DNA of 64,000 bases from an uncultured Verrucomicrobiales bacterium (GTDB lineage Bacteria; Verrucomicrobiota; Verrucomicrobiia; Verrucomicrobiales; Akkermansiaceae): the NCBI GenBank assembly GCA_937901085.1, contig CALCHQ010000086.1:1-64000 (forward strand), written 5' to 3'. Numbering within the stretch: the stretch's first letter is position 1; each line of letters begins with the position of its first letter. The notes under the pieces were generated by a model that was given only the letters and a program-made list of their open reading frames with translations, did not search any database and had not been told where the DNA came from. The position numbers were made by a program, and so were the translations under genes. This document shows positions 35,015 to 43,994 of this stretch, in pieces.

Positions 35015-35203
35015 GCGCAAACAGCGTAATAATGTCACTTTTTCACCCCTTTATTTCATGTTATCTTACAAAACAAAGTTACATCTTGATAATAAAGCAC
35101 TTACAATGCCTACCAAAAGGCAAGAAAATATAGTCATCCAGCCGTAACATTTACAGCGGGAGAAAAGGCCGTTTCCGACGCAGCGAGAGGCAGTAAGGGC
35201 CTC

Positions 35204-35698
35204 TTACTTCTCGGCAGCAAAACGCTCAAAGGAGGCATCGATGATACGGCAGGCCGTCTCGGCGCCGAAAAAGTCCCCCACCTCGGTTTTCTTATTCTGG
35301 AGCGTCTTGTAGGTGAGGAAGAAATTCTGGATTTCCTGCAGGTAATGAGGCGGCAGGTCCTCCAGCTTGTTCACATGGTCATAGCGGGGGTCGCCCACAT
35401 TCACCGCCAGTATCTTCACGTCGGGCTTGCCGCCGTCTATCATATCCAGCCCGCCGATGATGCGGCAGTCCACGTAGCATCCCGGAAAGGTGGGCGCCGA
35501 GGTGAAGACAAGGATATCCAGCGGGTCACCATCCAGATAGCGGGTATCCTCCACAAAGCCGTATTCTGCCGGGTAGTACACCGAGGAATACAGCACGCGG
35601 TCCAGCTTGATGCGGCCGGTCTTTTCATCCACTTCGTACTTGTTGCGGCTACCCATGGGGATTTCGATGCGGGCTTCGACAATGCGGGGAGTACTCAT
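35204..35698 (-). CDS. ppa: Inorganic pyrophosphatase, family I
   Basis: The 164-residue cytosolic enzyme hydrolyses pyrophosphate to phosphate and drives biosynthetic reactions. Family I features are clear: EIPMGSRNKYEVD near 12-24, YPAEYGFVEDTRYLDGDPLD near 42-61 with the metal-binding aspartates, and DPRYDHV near 103-109. The promoter -10 ends only 6 bp before ATG 35698, so the message is predicted leaderless. It is upstream of the giant gene on the same strand. Confidence 0.96.
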   Translation of the reverse strand: MSTPRIVEARIEIPMGSRNKYEVDEKTGRIKLDRVLYSSVYYPAEYGFVEDTRYLDGDPLDILVFTSAPTFPGCYVDCRIIGGLDMIDGGKPDVKILAVNVGDPRYDHVNKLEDLPPHYLQEIQNFFLTYKTLQNKKTEVGDFFGAETACRIIDASFERFAAEK

Positions 35699-35704
35699 GC
35701 TCCC

Positions 35705-35733
35705 ATCCTAGCAAGGCACAGGAAAAGTGTCAA
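35705..35733 (-). promoter_or_regulatory. Promoter of ppa
   Basis: TTGACA (35728-35733), 17 bp ending in TGC (extended -10), TAGGAT (35705-35710); six bp to ATG 35698. Confidence 0.82.
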
Positions 35734-35771
35734 GAAAACTCCCCATGGATACGATTTTTTTCAATTTTCTC

Positions 35772-35800
35772 TTGACTAGCCTGGTGGGGTCGTGTATAGT
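35772..35800 (+). promoter_or_regulatory. Promoter of tRNA-Cys
   Basis: TTGACT (35772-35777), 17 bp, TATAGT (35795-35800), 23 bp before the tRNA 5' end. Confidence 0.85.
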
Positions 35801-35823
35801 GTGCCCGCAACAAGTCACCCGAC

Positions 35824-35897
35824 GGCGGGATAGCCAAGTGGCCTAAGGCAACGGTTTGCAAAACCGTCATTCGTGGGTTCAAATCCCACTCCCGCCT
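35824..35897 (+). tRNA. tRNA-Cys, anticodon GCA
   Basis: A 74-nt cloverleaf: acceptor GGCGGGA/TCCCGCC, anticodon stem ACGGT/ACCGT with loop TTGCAAA (anticodon GCA), T arm with loop TTCAAAT. The discriminator is T73, the identity base for cysteine tRNA. CCA is not encoded. Its own promoter and terminator flank it. Confidence 0.96.
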
Positions 35898-35902
35898 CTC
35901 CT

Positions 35903-35936
35903 GAAGCAGCAACTGAAAAGTTGCTGCTTCTTTTTT
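35903..35936 (+). terminator. Rho-independent terminator after tRNA-Cys
   Basis: GAAGCAGCAACT (35903-35914) pairs with AGTTGCTGCTTC (35919-35930) around GAAA, followed by T6. Confidence 0.95.
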
Positions 35937-35941
35937 ACAGC

Positions 35942-35970
35942 TTGCAATGAGCCGGCAGAAATGCTAGAGT
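35942..35970 (+). promoter_or_regulatory. Promoter of the OppF-type gene
   Basis: TTGCAA (35942-35947), 17 bp ending in TGC (extended -10), TAGAGT (35965-35970); ATG 35989 follows after 18 bp. Confidence 0.65.
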
Positions 35971-35988
35971 AGCCGAGATACCGCCGCC

Positions 35989-37002
35989 ATGGAGAATATT
36001 CTGGAAATATCAAAGTTGAGCATGCACTTCCCTGTGCGTGGCGGCGTATTCCGGCGCAGGATGGGTACTCTCAAGGCGGTGGATGATGTGAGCCTGCACA
36101 TTGCCAGCGGTGAGACCCTGGGGCTGGTGGGCGAAAGCGGCTGCGGCAAGAGTACCATCGGCCGCTGCATCATGCGTCTGCTGGAGCCGACAGCCGGCAC
36201 CATCCGGCTGATGGGGCACAATATCACGCACCGCTCGCAATGGCGCATGATGAAGTTCCGCCGCCGCATGCAGATGGTGTTCCAGGACCCGGCAGGGTCG
36301 CTGAACCCGCGCATGACTGTGCGGCATCTGATTTCCGAGCCTCTGGAGATTCACAACCTGGGTACACGTGCCAGCCGCCGCCGTAAGGTGGCCGACCTGC
36401 TGGATCTGGTAGGGCTTCCCTCCACCGCGCTGGAAAAGTTCCCGCATGAGTTCTCCGGCGGGCAGAAGCAACGCATCGGCATTGCGCGCGCGCTGGCCAT
36501 GGGTCCCAAGCTGCTGGTGCTGGATGAACCGGTGAGCGCGCTGGATGTTTCGGTGCAGAGCCAGGTACTCAACCTCCTCCTCACGCTGCAGCAGGAATTG
36601 AATCTTTCCTATCTGTTCATTTCACACGATTTATCCGTGGTGCGCCACATTTCCGACCGCGTGGCCGTCATGTACATGGGTAAAATTGTGGAAATGGCCG
36701 ATGCCGATGTCCTCTACGACCGCCCGGCTCACGCCTATACCCGAGCCCTGCTTTCTGCCATTCCCACGCCGGATCCCACCCGCCGCCAGCGCACCCCCAT
36801 CCTGCCGGGGGATATTCCCTCCCCCATTGATCCGCCGCCGGGCAGCGCATTCGGCCGCCGCATCAACCACCCCTACCTGGAGGCCACCATGGGTATGGAC
36901 CTGACCCCGCGCGAACTCGAACCCGGCCATTGGGTCGCACCCGACCCCTGCGCGGTCTCGCTCGGCGACATGCAGCGACTCGGCGTTGATATTTACCAAT
37001 AA
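35989..37002 (+). CDS. Orphan ABC transporter ATPase, OppF/DppF type
   Basis: A 337-residue nucleotide-binding subunit of the oligopeptide/dipeptide importer group. Walker A is GESGCGKST at about 48-56, the ABC signature FSGGQKQR near 153-160 and the Walker B aspartate in VLDEPVSALD. The OppF-type C-terminal extension begins near 260 with LPGDIPSP, but the cysteine-rich iron-sulfur motif seen in many OppF proteins is absent, replaced by GSAFGRRINHPYLE. No permease, partner ATPase or binding protein is next to it; it has its own promoter and hemC follows with another. Partners must lie elsewhere. Confidence 0.85.
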   Translation: MENILEISKLSMHFPVRGGVFRRRMGTLKAVDDVSLHIASGETLGLVGESGCGKSTIGRCIMRLLEPTAGTIRLMGHNITHRSQWRMMKFRRRMQMVFQDPAGSLNPRMTVRHLISEPLEIHNLGTRASRRRKVADLLDLVGLPSTALEKFPHEFSGGQKQRIGIARALAMGPKLLVLDEPVSALDVSVQSQVLNLLLTLQQELNLSYLFISHDLSVVRHISDRVAVMYMGKIVEMADADVLYDRPAHAYTRALLSAIPTPDPTRRQRTPILPGDIPSPIDPPPGSAFGRRINHPYLEATMGMDLTPRELEPGHWVAPDPCAVSLGDMQRLGVDIYQ

Positions 37003-37061
37003 GGCGATTAGGGACTCCGGACAGCTGATTCGGCACCCTCCTGATATGACGGCCTTGGCAG

Positions 37062-37090
37062 TTGCGTTTCCCCGGTAGTTCAGGTAGAAT
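37062..37090 (+). promoter_or_regulatory. Promoter of hemC
   Basis: TTGCGT (37062-37067), 17 bp, TAGAAT (37085-37090). Seven bp to ATG 37098, so the transcript should start at or next to the A of ATG. Confidence 0.72.
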
Positions 37091-37097
37091 GTGCGGC

Positions 37098-38027
37098 ATG
37101 AAGACTCTCCGTATCGGCACACGCGGCAGCGAGCTTGCCCTCGCCCAGACTCAGCAGGCCATAGCAGCCATGCAGGCCGCTGTTCCCGGACTGGTATGCG
37201 AAATCTGCATCATCAGCACCGCAGGCGACCAGCGCACAGATATTCCGCTGCACCAGGTGAATGCCGCCACCGGCACAGGTGATAAGGGCGTATTCATTGC
37301 GGCCATTGAGGAAGCGCTCGCCGCCGGAGAGGTGGACTGTGCCGTCCACAGTCTCAAGGATATGCCGGGTATCCTGGCCCCCGGTTTCGCGCTGGCAGCC
37401 GTTCTGCCGCGCGAGGAAGTCCAGGATGTGCTGGTCATCAAGGAAGATGCCGACCGCGAGCAGCCGGTCATCGCCACCGGCAGCGTGCGCCGCTGCCACC
37501 TGGTTCAGACCTACTGGCAGGGACGTGCCCGCACCGTGCCGGTGCGAGGGAATGTGGCAACCCGCCTCCGCAAGCTGGCCGGGGCTGCCGATGTTTCGGC
37601 CACCCTGCTCGCCCGCGCCGGGCTCAACCGGCTGGGCTACGACCGGCACTCCTTTGAGGTGGATGGCGTGAAGCTGCAGGTGCTGGATTTGCCGCTGCAG
37701 GATTTTCCCCCGGCGCTGGGACAGGGGGCCATTGCCCTGGAATGCCGGGCTGGTGACAGCGAGGTCTTGCAGATTCTGGAACGGGTGAACGATGCCCCCA
37801 CCTACCGCTGCATTGCCTGCGAGCGCGCTTTCCTCAACCTGCTGCAGGCAGACTGCTCTGTTCCCGTGGGCGGGCATGCCTTCCTACTGCCCGACGGTTC
37901 ACTCACGCTGCACGTGGTGCATTATGATGCTGCCGGGAAGCGCACCGTGCTGGAGCGCAACGGCAAGGACCCGGAGGCTCTTGCCGCTGCGCTGCATGCC
38001 GACCTGCTGGCCGCCCTCAGAAGCTGA
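37098..38027 (+). CDS. hemC: Hydroxymethylbilane synthase (porphobilinogen deaminase)
   Basis: HemC joins four porphobilinogen molecules into hydroxymethylbilane in haem synthesis. The 309-residue length and order are typical: RIGTRGSELALAQ at 5-17, HSLKDMP near 79-85, GSVRR near 131-135 and the dipyrromethane-cofactor Cys253 in ADCSVPVG. ATG 37098 is fixed by the promoter, and the in-frame start at 37062 lies inside the -35 box. It overlaps the converging autotransporter gene by 11 bp at the 3' ends. A haem enzyme fits the resB-ccsA genes elsewhere in the window. Confidence 0.96.
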   Translation: MKTLRIGTRGSELALAQTQQAIAAMQAAVPGLVCEICIISTAGDQRTDIPLHQVNAATGTGDKGVFIAAIEEALAAGEVDCAVHSLKDMPGILAPGFALAAVLPREEVQDVLVIKEDADREQPVIATGSVRRCHLVQTYWQGRARTVPVRGNVATRLRKLAGAADVSATLLARAGLNRLGYDRHSFEVDGVKLQVLDLPLQDFPPALGQGAIALECRAGDSEVLQILERVNDAPTYRCIACERAFLNLLQADCSVPVGGHAFLLPDGSLTLHVVHYDAAGKRTVLERNGKDPEALAAALHADLLAALRS

Positions 38028-41000
38028 GTCTGTAACCCAGCGTGCCGTTCACTTCGGATTCATCGAAACGGCATTCGTAAGAGCAATCCATGAACAAGTC
38101 TCCGCTCTCTTCACCCAGGGGGACGGAAAGACCAATACCCATCTCCAGACCGAAGCGGTTTGCCTCTGCCGTCCGCACGCGTCCGCTCCGCGAGGGAAGC
38201 GCCAGCAGACTGGTGGTGGTGTGCCCGCGCGTGCTGCCTGCATCGGCCTTCATCAGAAAACGGGTCTGCACCAGGCAGCTGCGGTTGCAAAGGTTTTCCA
38301 GCGCGGTGGTATGCACGCGCAGGCCCAGACCGAAAGTGAGGGAATCCCAATCCTGGCGCCCGACGTGCAGGGCTGCATCGGAGCCATGTTCGTCATAGGC
38401 ATCCACTTCGGCGTGGCGGTAGCTGATGTTGAACACAGGCTCCACGATGGCCGGCGATACGGTCAGCAGGGGAATGTCGTACCCCAGTTCGTAGAGCAGC
38501 CCCAGACTCATACCATGCGTGCTGCCCTTGGTGCGCTCGTTCACGCCCTCAGACACGAGGTGACGCTTCAGATCCATATCGGCCCGGCCGAAAGCACCCA
38601 CCAGCGTGTGTCTCCAGCGGCGGTCTACATATTTGCCGAAAACGCTCAGGTAATAGAAGTCGATATTGCCGCTGGCAGCATCGGTGCCGCTGCCGTCCAC
38701 ATCGCCGTACATGGCGGTGAGTGCCAGCCCTGCCGTCCAGACGGTCGAAGGATTCCATTCCAGCCCCAGCGTGCCGCCCCAGCTGTTCAGTTCAAAGCCG
38801 GAATCGGTGCCGGAGGACTGCCATTTGCGGCGGTCACCCTCGGCATTCACCCAGAAGTGGTGGTGCGGCAGCTCCGCATATTCGCAGCCGGCCGGAAGCC
38901 CCATGACGATGGTACGGTTGCGAATGGCCTTCAACTGGCGCTCCATATCGCCTGCCACAGCCGGAGCCAGCACCGCAGCCCCTGCCCCCGCTGCGGCAGC
39001 CATGAGTTCCTCAGCCGCCTGGGTGTCACCGGCATCCAGCAGAGTATCAAGCGTGTTGGTGAGCGCTGAGAGTGCGGGGGATTCCGTCAGCACGCGGGCA
39101 GGCAGATTCCAGAGCATACCCGCACCGGCTCCGGCATTGGGTGAAGAAACGGCCTCTGCGTAACGATTGTCCTGCCGTATGATGGTATTGAGCAGCAGAT
39201 GGCCATTCTCCACACTCAGCCAGGCGGAATCAATCCCCCTGAAAGGCGCACCACTCCCCAGCGTGACCGCTGCGCGTGCATCCGTGCCCAGGTCGGCCTG
39301 CTGCACCTGCCCCAGCACCAGCGTGCCATCCGGACGCAGGCTCACAGGTGCCTGCCCGGTGGATTGCAGCGTGAGAGAGGCAGACTCCTCCACCACCAGG
39401 CGCTCCAGTTGCAGCAAGTCATTGTTTCCATCGCTGTTCCACACCAGGCTCGTCGAGGAACCGTCCTGCAGGTCCAGGGTTCCCAGGGTCAGCGGCGCAT
39501 TGCCGCCTGTGCCGTCCAGCTGCAGCACCAGAGAGCCTTCGTTCTGCACACTCCAGGCAGAGGAGGACAGCACGCGTTCCATCGTGAAGGTGCCGCTGCC
39601 GGATTCCACCACCAGCAGCCCGGTGGCCGTACTGTTGCTCCCCAGCGTTCCGCTGAACGTGGACGAAGTTGCATTGCCCACGGTGAAGGTGCCGCCGTTG
39701 GCCTGCAGCAGGCCATTTCCGCTCAGCGCCCCCACGCTGCCGCTTCCCGGCAGCGAACCGTTCAGCTCCAATGCACCCGTTCCGTTGATGCTACCGGTGA
39801 AGCCCAGGGAATTCCCCACGATTTCCAGCGTGCTGCCCGCCGCCAGTTCCAGGGCGGCACTTCCGTGCAGCGACTGCACCTCACTTCCCTGCCCGGTCAG
39901 CACAAGCTGTCCCTCGTCGAGTTCCAGCCAGGGCGTGGTCAGCACACCGCCCACCGTGAGCGTTCCGCTGCCGGTCTTGACGAGCTGCACGGCACTTCCG
40001 GCAGTCATATTTCCCTCCAGCAGGGTGTTGGCTGTATTGATTTCGGATTCCTGCTCCGGCGTGAGAGAACTATCCACATTCCCAAGCACGGCGTTATTGA
40101 GCAGCACACGCAGCACGCCTGCCGTCTCATCGGTATTCACCAGTTCCAGATTTCCGGCTCCCAGGAGGTTGTTCACCCACACAGGGCGGGTGTTGTCCCC
40201 TGCTATCTGTAACGACAAGGTGTAGCCGCTGTCTACGAAAGTGGCCTTGTAATCCTGCAAGCGGGTGGGGGAGGTCACCGTCGGGTAGTCTCCATCCTGC
40301 GTCACCATGTAGACATCAGTCACCGCCCCCTCCAGGACGATATTACCCTGCTCCACACCCAGGACGGTAAGCCCCAGAGCTTCGGGTGTGGTGGTACTGT
40401 TGGCAAAGAGGCTGGCAGCCGTCACCCCGGAACCGAGAACGATATCCCCATTGCTCACATGTAAGTACACCGCCTGCCGCTTACCCTGTATCAAGGTCTT
40501 GATTGCTTCATTATCCAGCGTTACGAGCGTCCCGGACGAGATGATAAGCTCACCGTTTTCCTGCACCAGAAGGCTTTGTTCACCAGCGGCAGGAGCGGGG
40601 GCATTGCCGATGTTGGCCTCAGAGAAAGTGAGCGAGAGCGTAGCCGTATTGCCGGTACCTCCGACATGGACATCGCCCCCGATGCCGGTGAGCTGCCCCC
40701 CTGCCCCCACGCTGACGGACTGCAGCAGGCTGCCCTGAGTACCTCCGGCATCCACGAGGCAACCTTCGGGAACATCGGCCACAAGGACGCCCTCAACCGT
40801 GGTGAGGGGCTGGGCAAGTGTTCCGTTCACCAGCGTGAACTGCCCGGTTCCGGCCTGCACGCTGCCAGCCCATGTAGAGGAGGTTGTGGCATCGCCCAGC
40901 AGCACTTCGCACCCGGCATCAATGGTGAGTGTTCCGCTGGTGCTGTTCTGCCCGGTGAGGGTCAGCGCGCCGCTACCCTGCTGGCGCAGGTTGGCCGCCC

Positions 41001-43872
41001 CGGTCACCGCGCCGCTCATCAGCGTCGGGCTGCTGTATGATATGGCATAGACCATGTTGCCGGAGCTAGCCTGCAAACCGGCCTGCAGCACGCCTGACCC
41101 GCTGATTCCCTCGCCGCCCAGCAGCCAGGTGACATTACTGCTGCCAGGGTGTATAAATACCCCATCAAAGGTGCCTATATCACCACTCATGGTGATGTTG
41201 CTGGAAGGTTTAAGGGCGAACGTGCCGGAGCCTGTCACCTGCCCGCTGAAGGTATAGCTGCTCCCGGAACTGCCATCAAAGTAGGTGGTCGTCCCATCCA
41301 CAATTTCGAGCTTGGCCGAGGTGTCTGTACTGCTCGCAAACCAGAAGCGCTGGCCTGCCACCCGCACCAGGGTCTGGCTGCCACCCAGCGCCGCACCGTT
41401 GTTAAAGCAGACGCTGCCGGTGCCGGCCTGTCCATCACCCACCAGAGAGATTGTTCCCTGGAATGCGCTGTTGTCTCCCCACACCGTGAGCTGACCGCTG
41501 GCGCTCGTGAGGGCCAGTTCACCTGTGCCGGAGATACCTCCCGCCAGGGAACTGTTGCCGCTGCCCTTGCTCAAGGAGAGCGTTCCTTGCTGCACCTCCA
41601 GCGCACCGGTATACGTTTCACCGCTGCCCGCCCAGCTGAGTTGCAGGCTGCCCTCCCCGCTCTTGACAATGCCCAGCTGAAGGCTCTGCGGCACGCCGGT
41701 GGCGGAGTTCCAGCTGGCCGTGTTGCCATTCGTGTCCACACGCACCTGGGAGGTCGAACCTGCCTGCACGCGGGCGCTCAAGTCGGGATTCAGGCCGCTG
41801 CCGTACCGCAGTGTGCCGCCGTTGAAATACAGACCGCCGCTTCCCAGGGCATTCTCTGCGCCCATGACCAGGGTACCGCCTTGCAGCATGACCGGGCCGG
41901 TCAGCGCGTTGTTGTCCAGATTCATCTGCACAAGGGTGGAATCGCCGCTGATGGTGAGTGCCCCGCTGCTCCCGATGCCGGAGGATGTGGCCGATGCGCC
42001 GGTAAAGGTGTATTCACCGCCTATGATGGAGACGGAACCGGGGGTGACATGGTCGAGGGTGACGGTTCCGGCAGAACCCGGTCCGAAGGTGAGTGCCTGC
42101 CCGGCTGGCACTCCGCCTCCTGTGTTGCTCCATTCAGAGGCCGAGTCATCACTCCAGCTGGCGGAACCAGCTGTCCAGAGCCAGGGGGTATCCGCCGTTG
42201 AGGTGATGACCAGCTGCAGGGCCTGCCCATTCACGCGCAGCGCGTATGTCTTTTCTGCGGTGGCATTCAGTCCCTGCGGTGAAAAATCCGTACTTTCGAC
42301 GGCAGAACCTGTTGTCCAGGTCATCAGGTCGTAGCTTCCCACAGCCAGGGACTCATACCCGCTGACCGAGACGGCATGAGCGGCATCCCCCAGCACAAGG
42401 GCGCCACCGCTCTGCACCATAGCCCCGGCCGGGGTTCCGGCAAGGGCAAAGCTCAACGCCGCGCGGGAGCGCAGTTGCAGCTGCCCCTGGGTCTGCAGCT
42501 GCCCCGCCTCCATCACGATGTCAGACAGGGTGGTATCGCCGGTAAAGAGCAGATTTCCCGCCTGCACGGTCGTGCCGCCGGTATAGCTGCAGCTGCTGCC
42601 GTTGAGGGTGAGCGTGCCGTCCCCCACCTTGGTAATGCCCAGACTGAGGGGTGGGCTGGCAACGGCGGCATCTGCCACCGTGCCGCTGAATGTACCGCTG
42701 CCGATGCTCAACACGCAGGGTACATCGCCCTCGGCCTGCACCGTGCCGCTGCTGCCATTCAGCGAGACGATGGCGGCATCGGTGTTCATCAGAATGAGGC
42801 GGGAGCTGGCTGAATCCAGTTCGATGGATGCGCTGGCGGCGGCCTGGGCATCTGCCAGCGCCAGGCTGGTCAGATAGCTGGTCGCAAGGCGGTAAGTGCC
42901 GCAGAAGCTGTTGCCGCTATTGGTCAGCACCAGGCGGTGGTCATTCCCGGAATCGGCCGCGCTGCTGGTGATTTCCAGCACACCGTCGCCCCGTACTTCG
43001 CCATCCCAGACAACGTACTTGCTGTAATGGAAGGCCATTTCGGTGTGACCGGCGCTGTCATAAACCGGGGTGGGGGATTCCAGACTCTGCAGGTTCAGTT
43101 CCACCTGCCCGCTCCAGTTCACATGGCCATCCCGGTTGCCGATGATCGCACCGGATACGGTGCTGACACCGGATGCAAAGCTATTGCCAGTCTGAAGGGC
43201 GGCGCGCCCACCTCCCAGCGAAAGTGTAAAGCTGCCGTTTGCGCCGACTTGAACCAGCTCTGCTCCCAGAGTGGCATTTGTTCCCGCCCCGCTGTGGTTG
43301 CTGGGCCTCCCCAGCCCCAGATTTCCCTGCTCAACGGTAAGCGTACCGTTGAAGTCTGCCAGCGAATTGCCCAGAATAGCGGCTGCGGTGCCGGGTGATT
43401 CAAGCGCCAGCACAAGCTGACCGCTTCCGGCCACGCTGCCCAGGGCACGCTGTGAGGCATCAGCTGTCCCCAGACCATCGTACTGCGTGAGGCGGAGGGA
43501 AGAGCCAGATGCCAGGCTGCTGCCTCCTGTAAAGAAGTTTGAATTCGCCACCGTCAGAGAAGCGCCTGCCAGCAGCTCCAACGATGTACTGCCACCGATG
43601 CTTCCCGTTCCGCTGAAGACATATCCGCTGCCGCTCACCACCACCGATGCAGGCTCAACCGTCCCGGTGATATCCACATTCGTGTTGGCGGCACTATTGG
43701 TGAATTCCACAGCAGCGCCGTTCACAAAGACGGCAGGCACACCAGCATCCAGCCAGGAGCTATCGGTGGTGTTCCAAGTGCCGGAGTTCCAGGTGAGCGC
43801 GGCTGATACGGCCGGAGCAGAGGCAATAGCCAGCACAAGGGCGCGGAGGCAGGCAGGAAGATGCGTTTTCAT
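38017..43872 (-). CDS. Autotransporter with beta-strand repeats and C-terminal barrel, 1951 aa
   Basis: A type V secretion (autotransporter) protein. Residues 1-24 form a signal peptide (MKTHLPACLRALVLAI, ending VSA). A passenger of about 1600 residues follows, rich in Gly, Ser, Thr, Leu and Val, with many copies of the PATR-like unit G-x-G-x-L-x-L-x-x-x-(S/N)-x-Y-x-G-x-T, as in GDGTLTLNGSSCSYTGGTT. The last ~280 residues (from about 1670) form a beta-barrel domain ending GTLGYRLSF with a terminal Phe. Promoter -10 ends 7 bp before the ATG. The passenger is unlikely to be an enzyme; adhesion is inferred. Confidence 0.88.
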   Translation of the reverse strand: MKTHLPACLRALVLAIASAPAVSAALTWNSGTWNTTDSSWLDAGVPAVFVNGAAVEFTNSAANTNVDITGTVEPASVVVSGSGYVFSGTGSIGGSTSLELLAGASLTVANSNFFTGGSSLASGSSLRLTQYDGLGTADASQRALGSVAGSGQLVLALESPGTAAAILGNSLADFNGTLTVEQGNLGLGRPSNHSGAGTNATLGAELVQVGANGSFTLSLGGGRAALQTGNSFASGVSTVSGAIIGNRDGHVNWSGQVELNLQSLESPTPVYDSAGHTEMAFHYSKYVVWDGEVRGDGVLEITSSAADSGNDHRLVLTNSGNSFCGTYRLATSYLTSLALADAQAAASASIELDSASSRLILMNTDAAIVSLNGSSGTVQAEGDVPCVLSIGSGTFSGTVADAAVASPPLSLGITKVGDGTLTLNGSSCSYTGGTTVQAGNLLFTGDTTLSDIVMEAGQLQTQGQLQLRSRAALSFALAGTPAGAMVQSGGALVLGDAAHAVSVSGYESLAVGSYDLMTWTTGSAVESTDFSPQGLNATAEKTYALRVNGQALQLVITSTADTPWLWTAGSASWSDDSASEWSNTGGGVPAGQALTFGPGSAGTVTLDHVTPGSVSIIGGEYTFTGASATSSGIGSSGALTISGDSTLVQMNLDNNALTGPVMLQGGTLVMGAENALGSGGLYFNGGTLRYGSGLNPDLSARVQAGSTSQVRVDTNGNTASWNSATGVPQSLQLGIVKSGEGSLQLSWAGSGETYTGALEVQQGTLSLSKGSGNSSLAGGISGTGELALTSASGQLTVWGDNSAFQGTISLVGDGQAGTGSVCFNNGAALGGSQTLVRVAGQRFWFASSTDTSAKLEIVDGTTTYFDGSSGSSYTFSGQVTGSGTFALKPSSNITMSGDIGTFDGVFIHPGSSNVTWLLGGEGISGSGVLQAGLQASSGNMVYAISYSSPTLMSGAVTGAANLRQQGSGALTLTGQNSTSGTLTIDAGCEVLLGDATTSSTWAGSVQAGTGQFTLVNGTLAQPLTTVEGVLVADVPEGCLVDAGGTQGSLLQSVSVGAGGQLTGIGGDVHVGGTGNTATLSLTFSEANIGNAPAPAAGEQSLLVQENGELIISSGTLVTLDNEAIKTLIQGKRQAVYLHVSNGDIVLGSGVTAASLFANSTTTPEALGLTVLGVEQGNIVLEGAVTDVYMVTQDGDYPTVTSPTRLQDYKATFVDSGYTLSLQIAGDNTRPVWVNNLLGAGNLELVNTDETAGVLRVLLNNAVLGNVDSSLTPEQESEINTANTLLEGNMTAGSAVQLVKTGSGTLTVGGVLTTPWLELDEGQLVLTGQGSEVQSLHGSAALELAAGSTLEIVGNSLGFTGSINGTGALELNGSLPGSGSVGALSGNGLLQANGGTFTVGNATSSTFSGTLGSNSTATGLLVVESGSGTFTMERVLSSSAWSVQNEGSLVLQLDGTGGNAPLTLGTLDLQDGSSTSLVWNSDGNNDLLQLERLVVEESASLTLQSTGQAPVSLRPDGTLVLGQVQQADLGTDARAAVTLGSGAPFRGIDSAWLSVENGHLLLNTIIRQDNRYAEAVSSPNAGAGAGMLWNLPARVLTESPALSALTNTLDTLLDAGDTQAAEELMAAAAGAGAAVLAPAVAGDMERQLKAIRNRTIVMGLPAGCEYAELPHHHFWVNAEGDRRKWQSSGTDSGFELNSWGGTLGLEWNPSTVWTAGLALTAMYGDVDGSGTDAASGNIDFYYLSVFGKYVDRRWRHTLVGAFGRADMDLKRHLVSEGVNERTKGSTHGMSLGLLYELGYDIPLLTVSPAIVEPVFNISYRHAEVDAYDEHGSDAALHVGRQDWDSLTFGLGLRVHTTALENLCNRSCLVQTRFLMKADAGSTRGHTTTSLLALPSRSGRVRTAEANRFGLEMGIGLSVPLGEESGDLFMDCSYECRFDESEVNGTLGYRLSF

Positions 43873-43879
43873 ATGTCGC

Positions 43880-43907
43880 ACCTTAGCACAGTACTGGCCC
43901 GATGCAA
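43880..43907 (-). promoter_or_regulatory. Promoter of the autotransporter
   Basis: TTGCAT (43902-43907), 16 bp ending in TGC (extended -10), TAAGGT (43880-43885); seven bp to ATG 43872. Confidence 0.65.
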
Positions 43908-43940
43908 GTTGTTTGAACTAGCTATTAGACAGTAACAGAA

Positions 43941-43970
43941 AGCCGCGCCTTCCAGAAGGAAGGCGCGGCT
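43941..43970 (-). terminator. Hairpin terminator after the Verru_Chthon A-type gene
   Basis: AGCCGCGCCTTCC (43941-43953) pairs perfectly with GGAAGGCGCGGCT (43958-43970). On the minus strand only a short T run follows (TTTC). Confidence 0.75.
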
Positions 43971-43994
43971 TATCCCAGGAAGCGGGAAACGGAA

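Larger units (their letters stand above)
34967..35203. other. Gap of 237 bp without a gene, AT-rich
   Basis: The longest non-coding stretch in the window, clearly richer in A and T than its surroundings. It holds the promoter and G9 tract of the giant gene (34977-35014). Between 35015 and 35203 I see only A/T-rich sequence and no convincing terminator for pyrophosphatase, so read-through into the giant gene is possible. Confidence 0.6.

Noticed and set aside
35015..35203. Small RNA or riboswitch in the AT-rich gap upstream of the giant gene
   Set aside because: No recognisable fold, promoter plus terminator pair, or known aptamer sequence could be seen.
37003..37061. Terminator or small RNA between the OppF-type gene and hemC
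   Set aside because: No stable hairpin with a U run was found in the 95-bp gap; only the hemC promoter is supported.
24773..43872. CRISPR array or tandem DNA repeats in the surface-protein genes
   Set aside because: Repetition is at the protein level and diverged; no regular direct repeats with equal spacers were seen.
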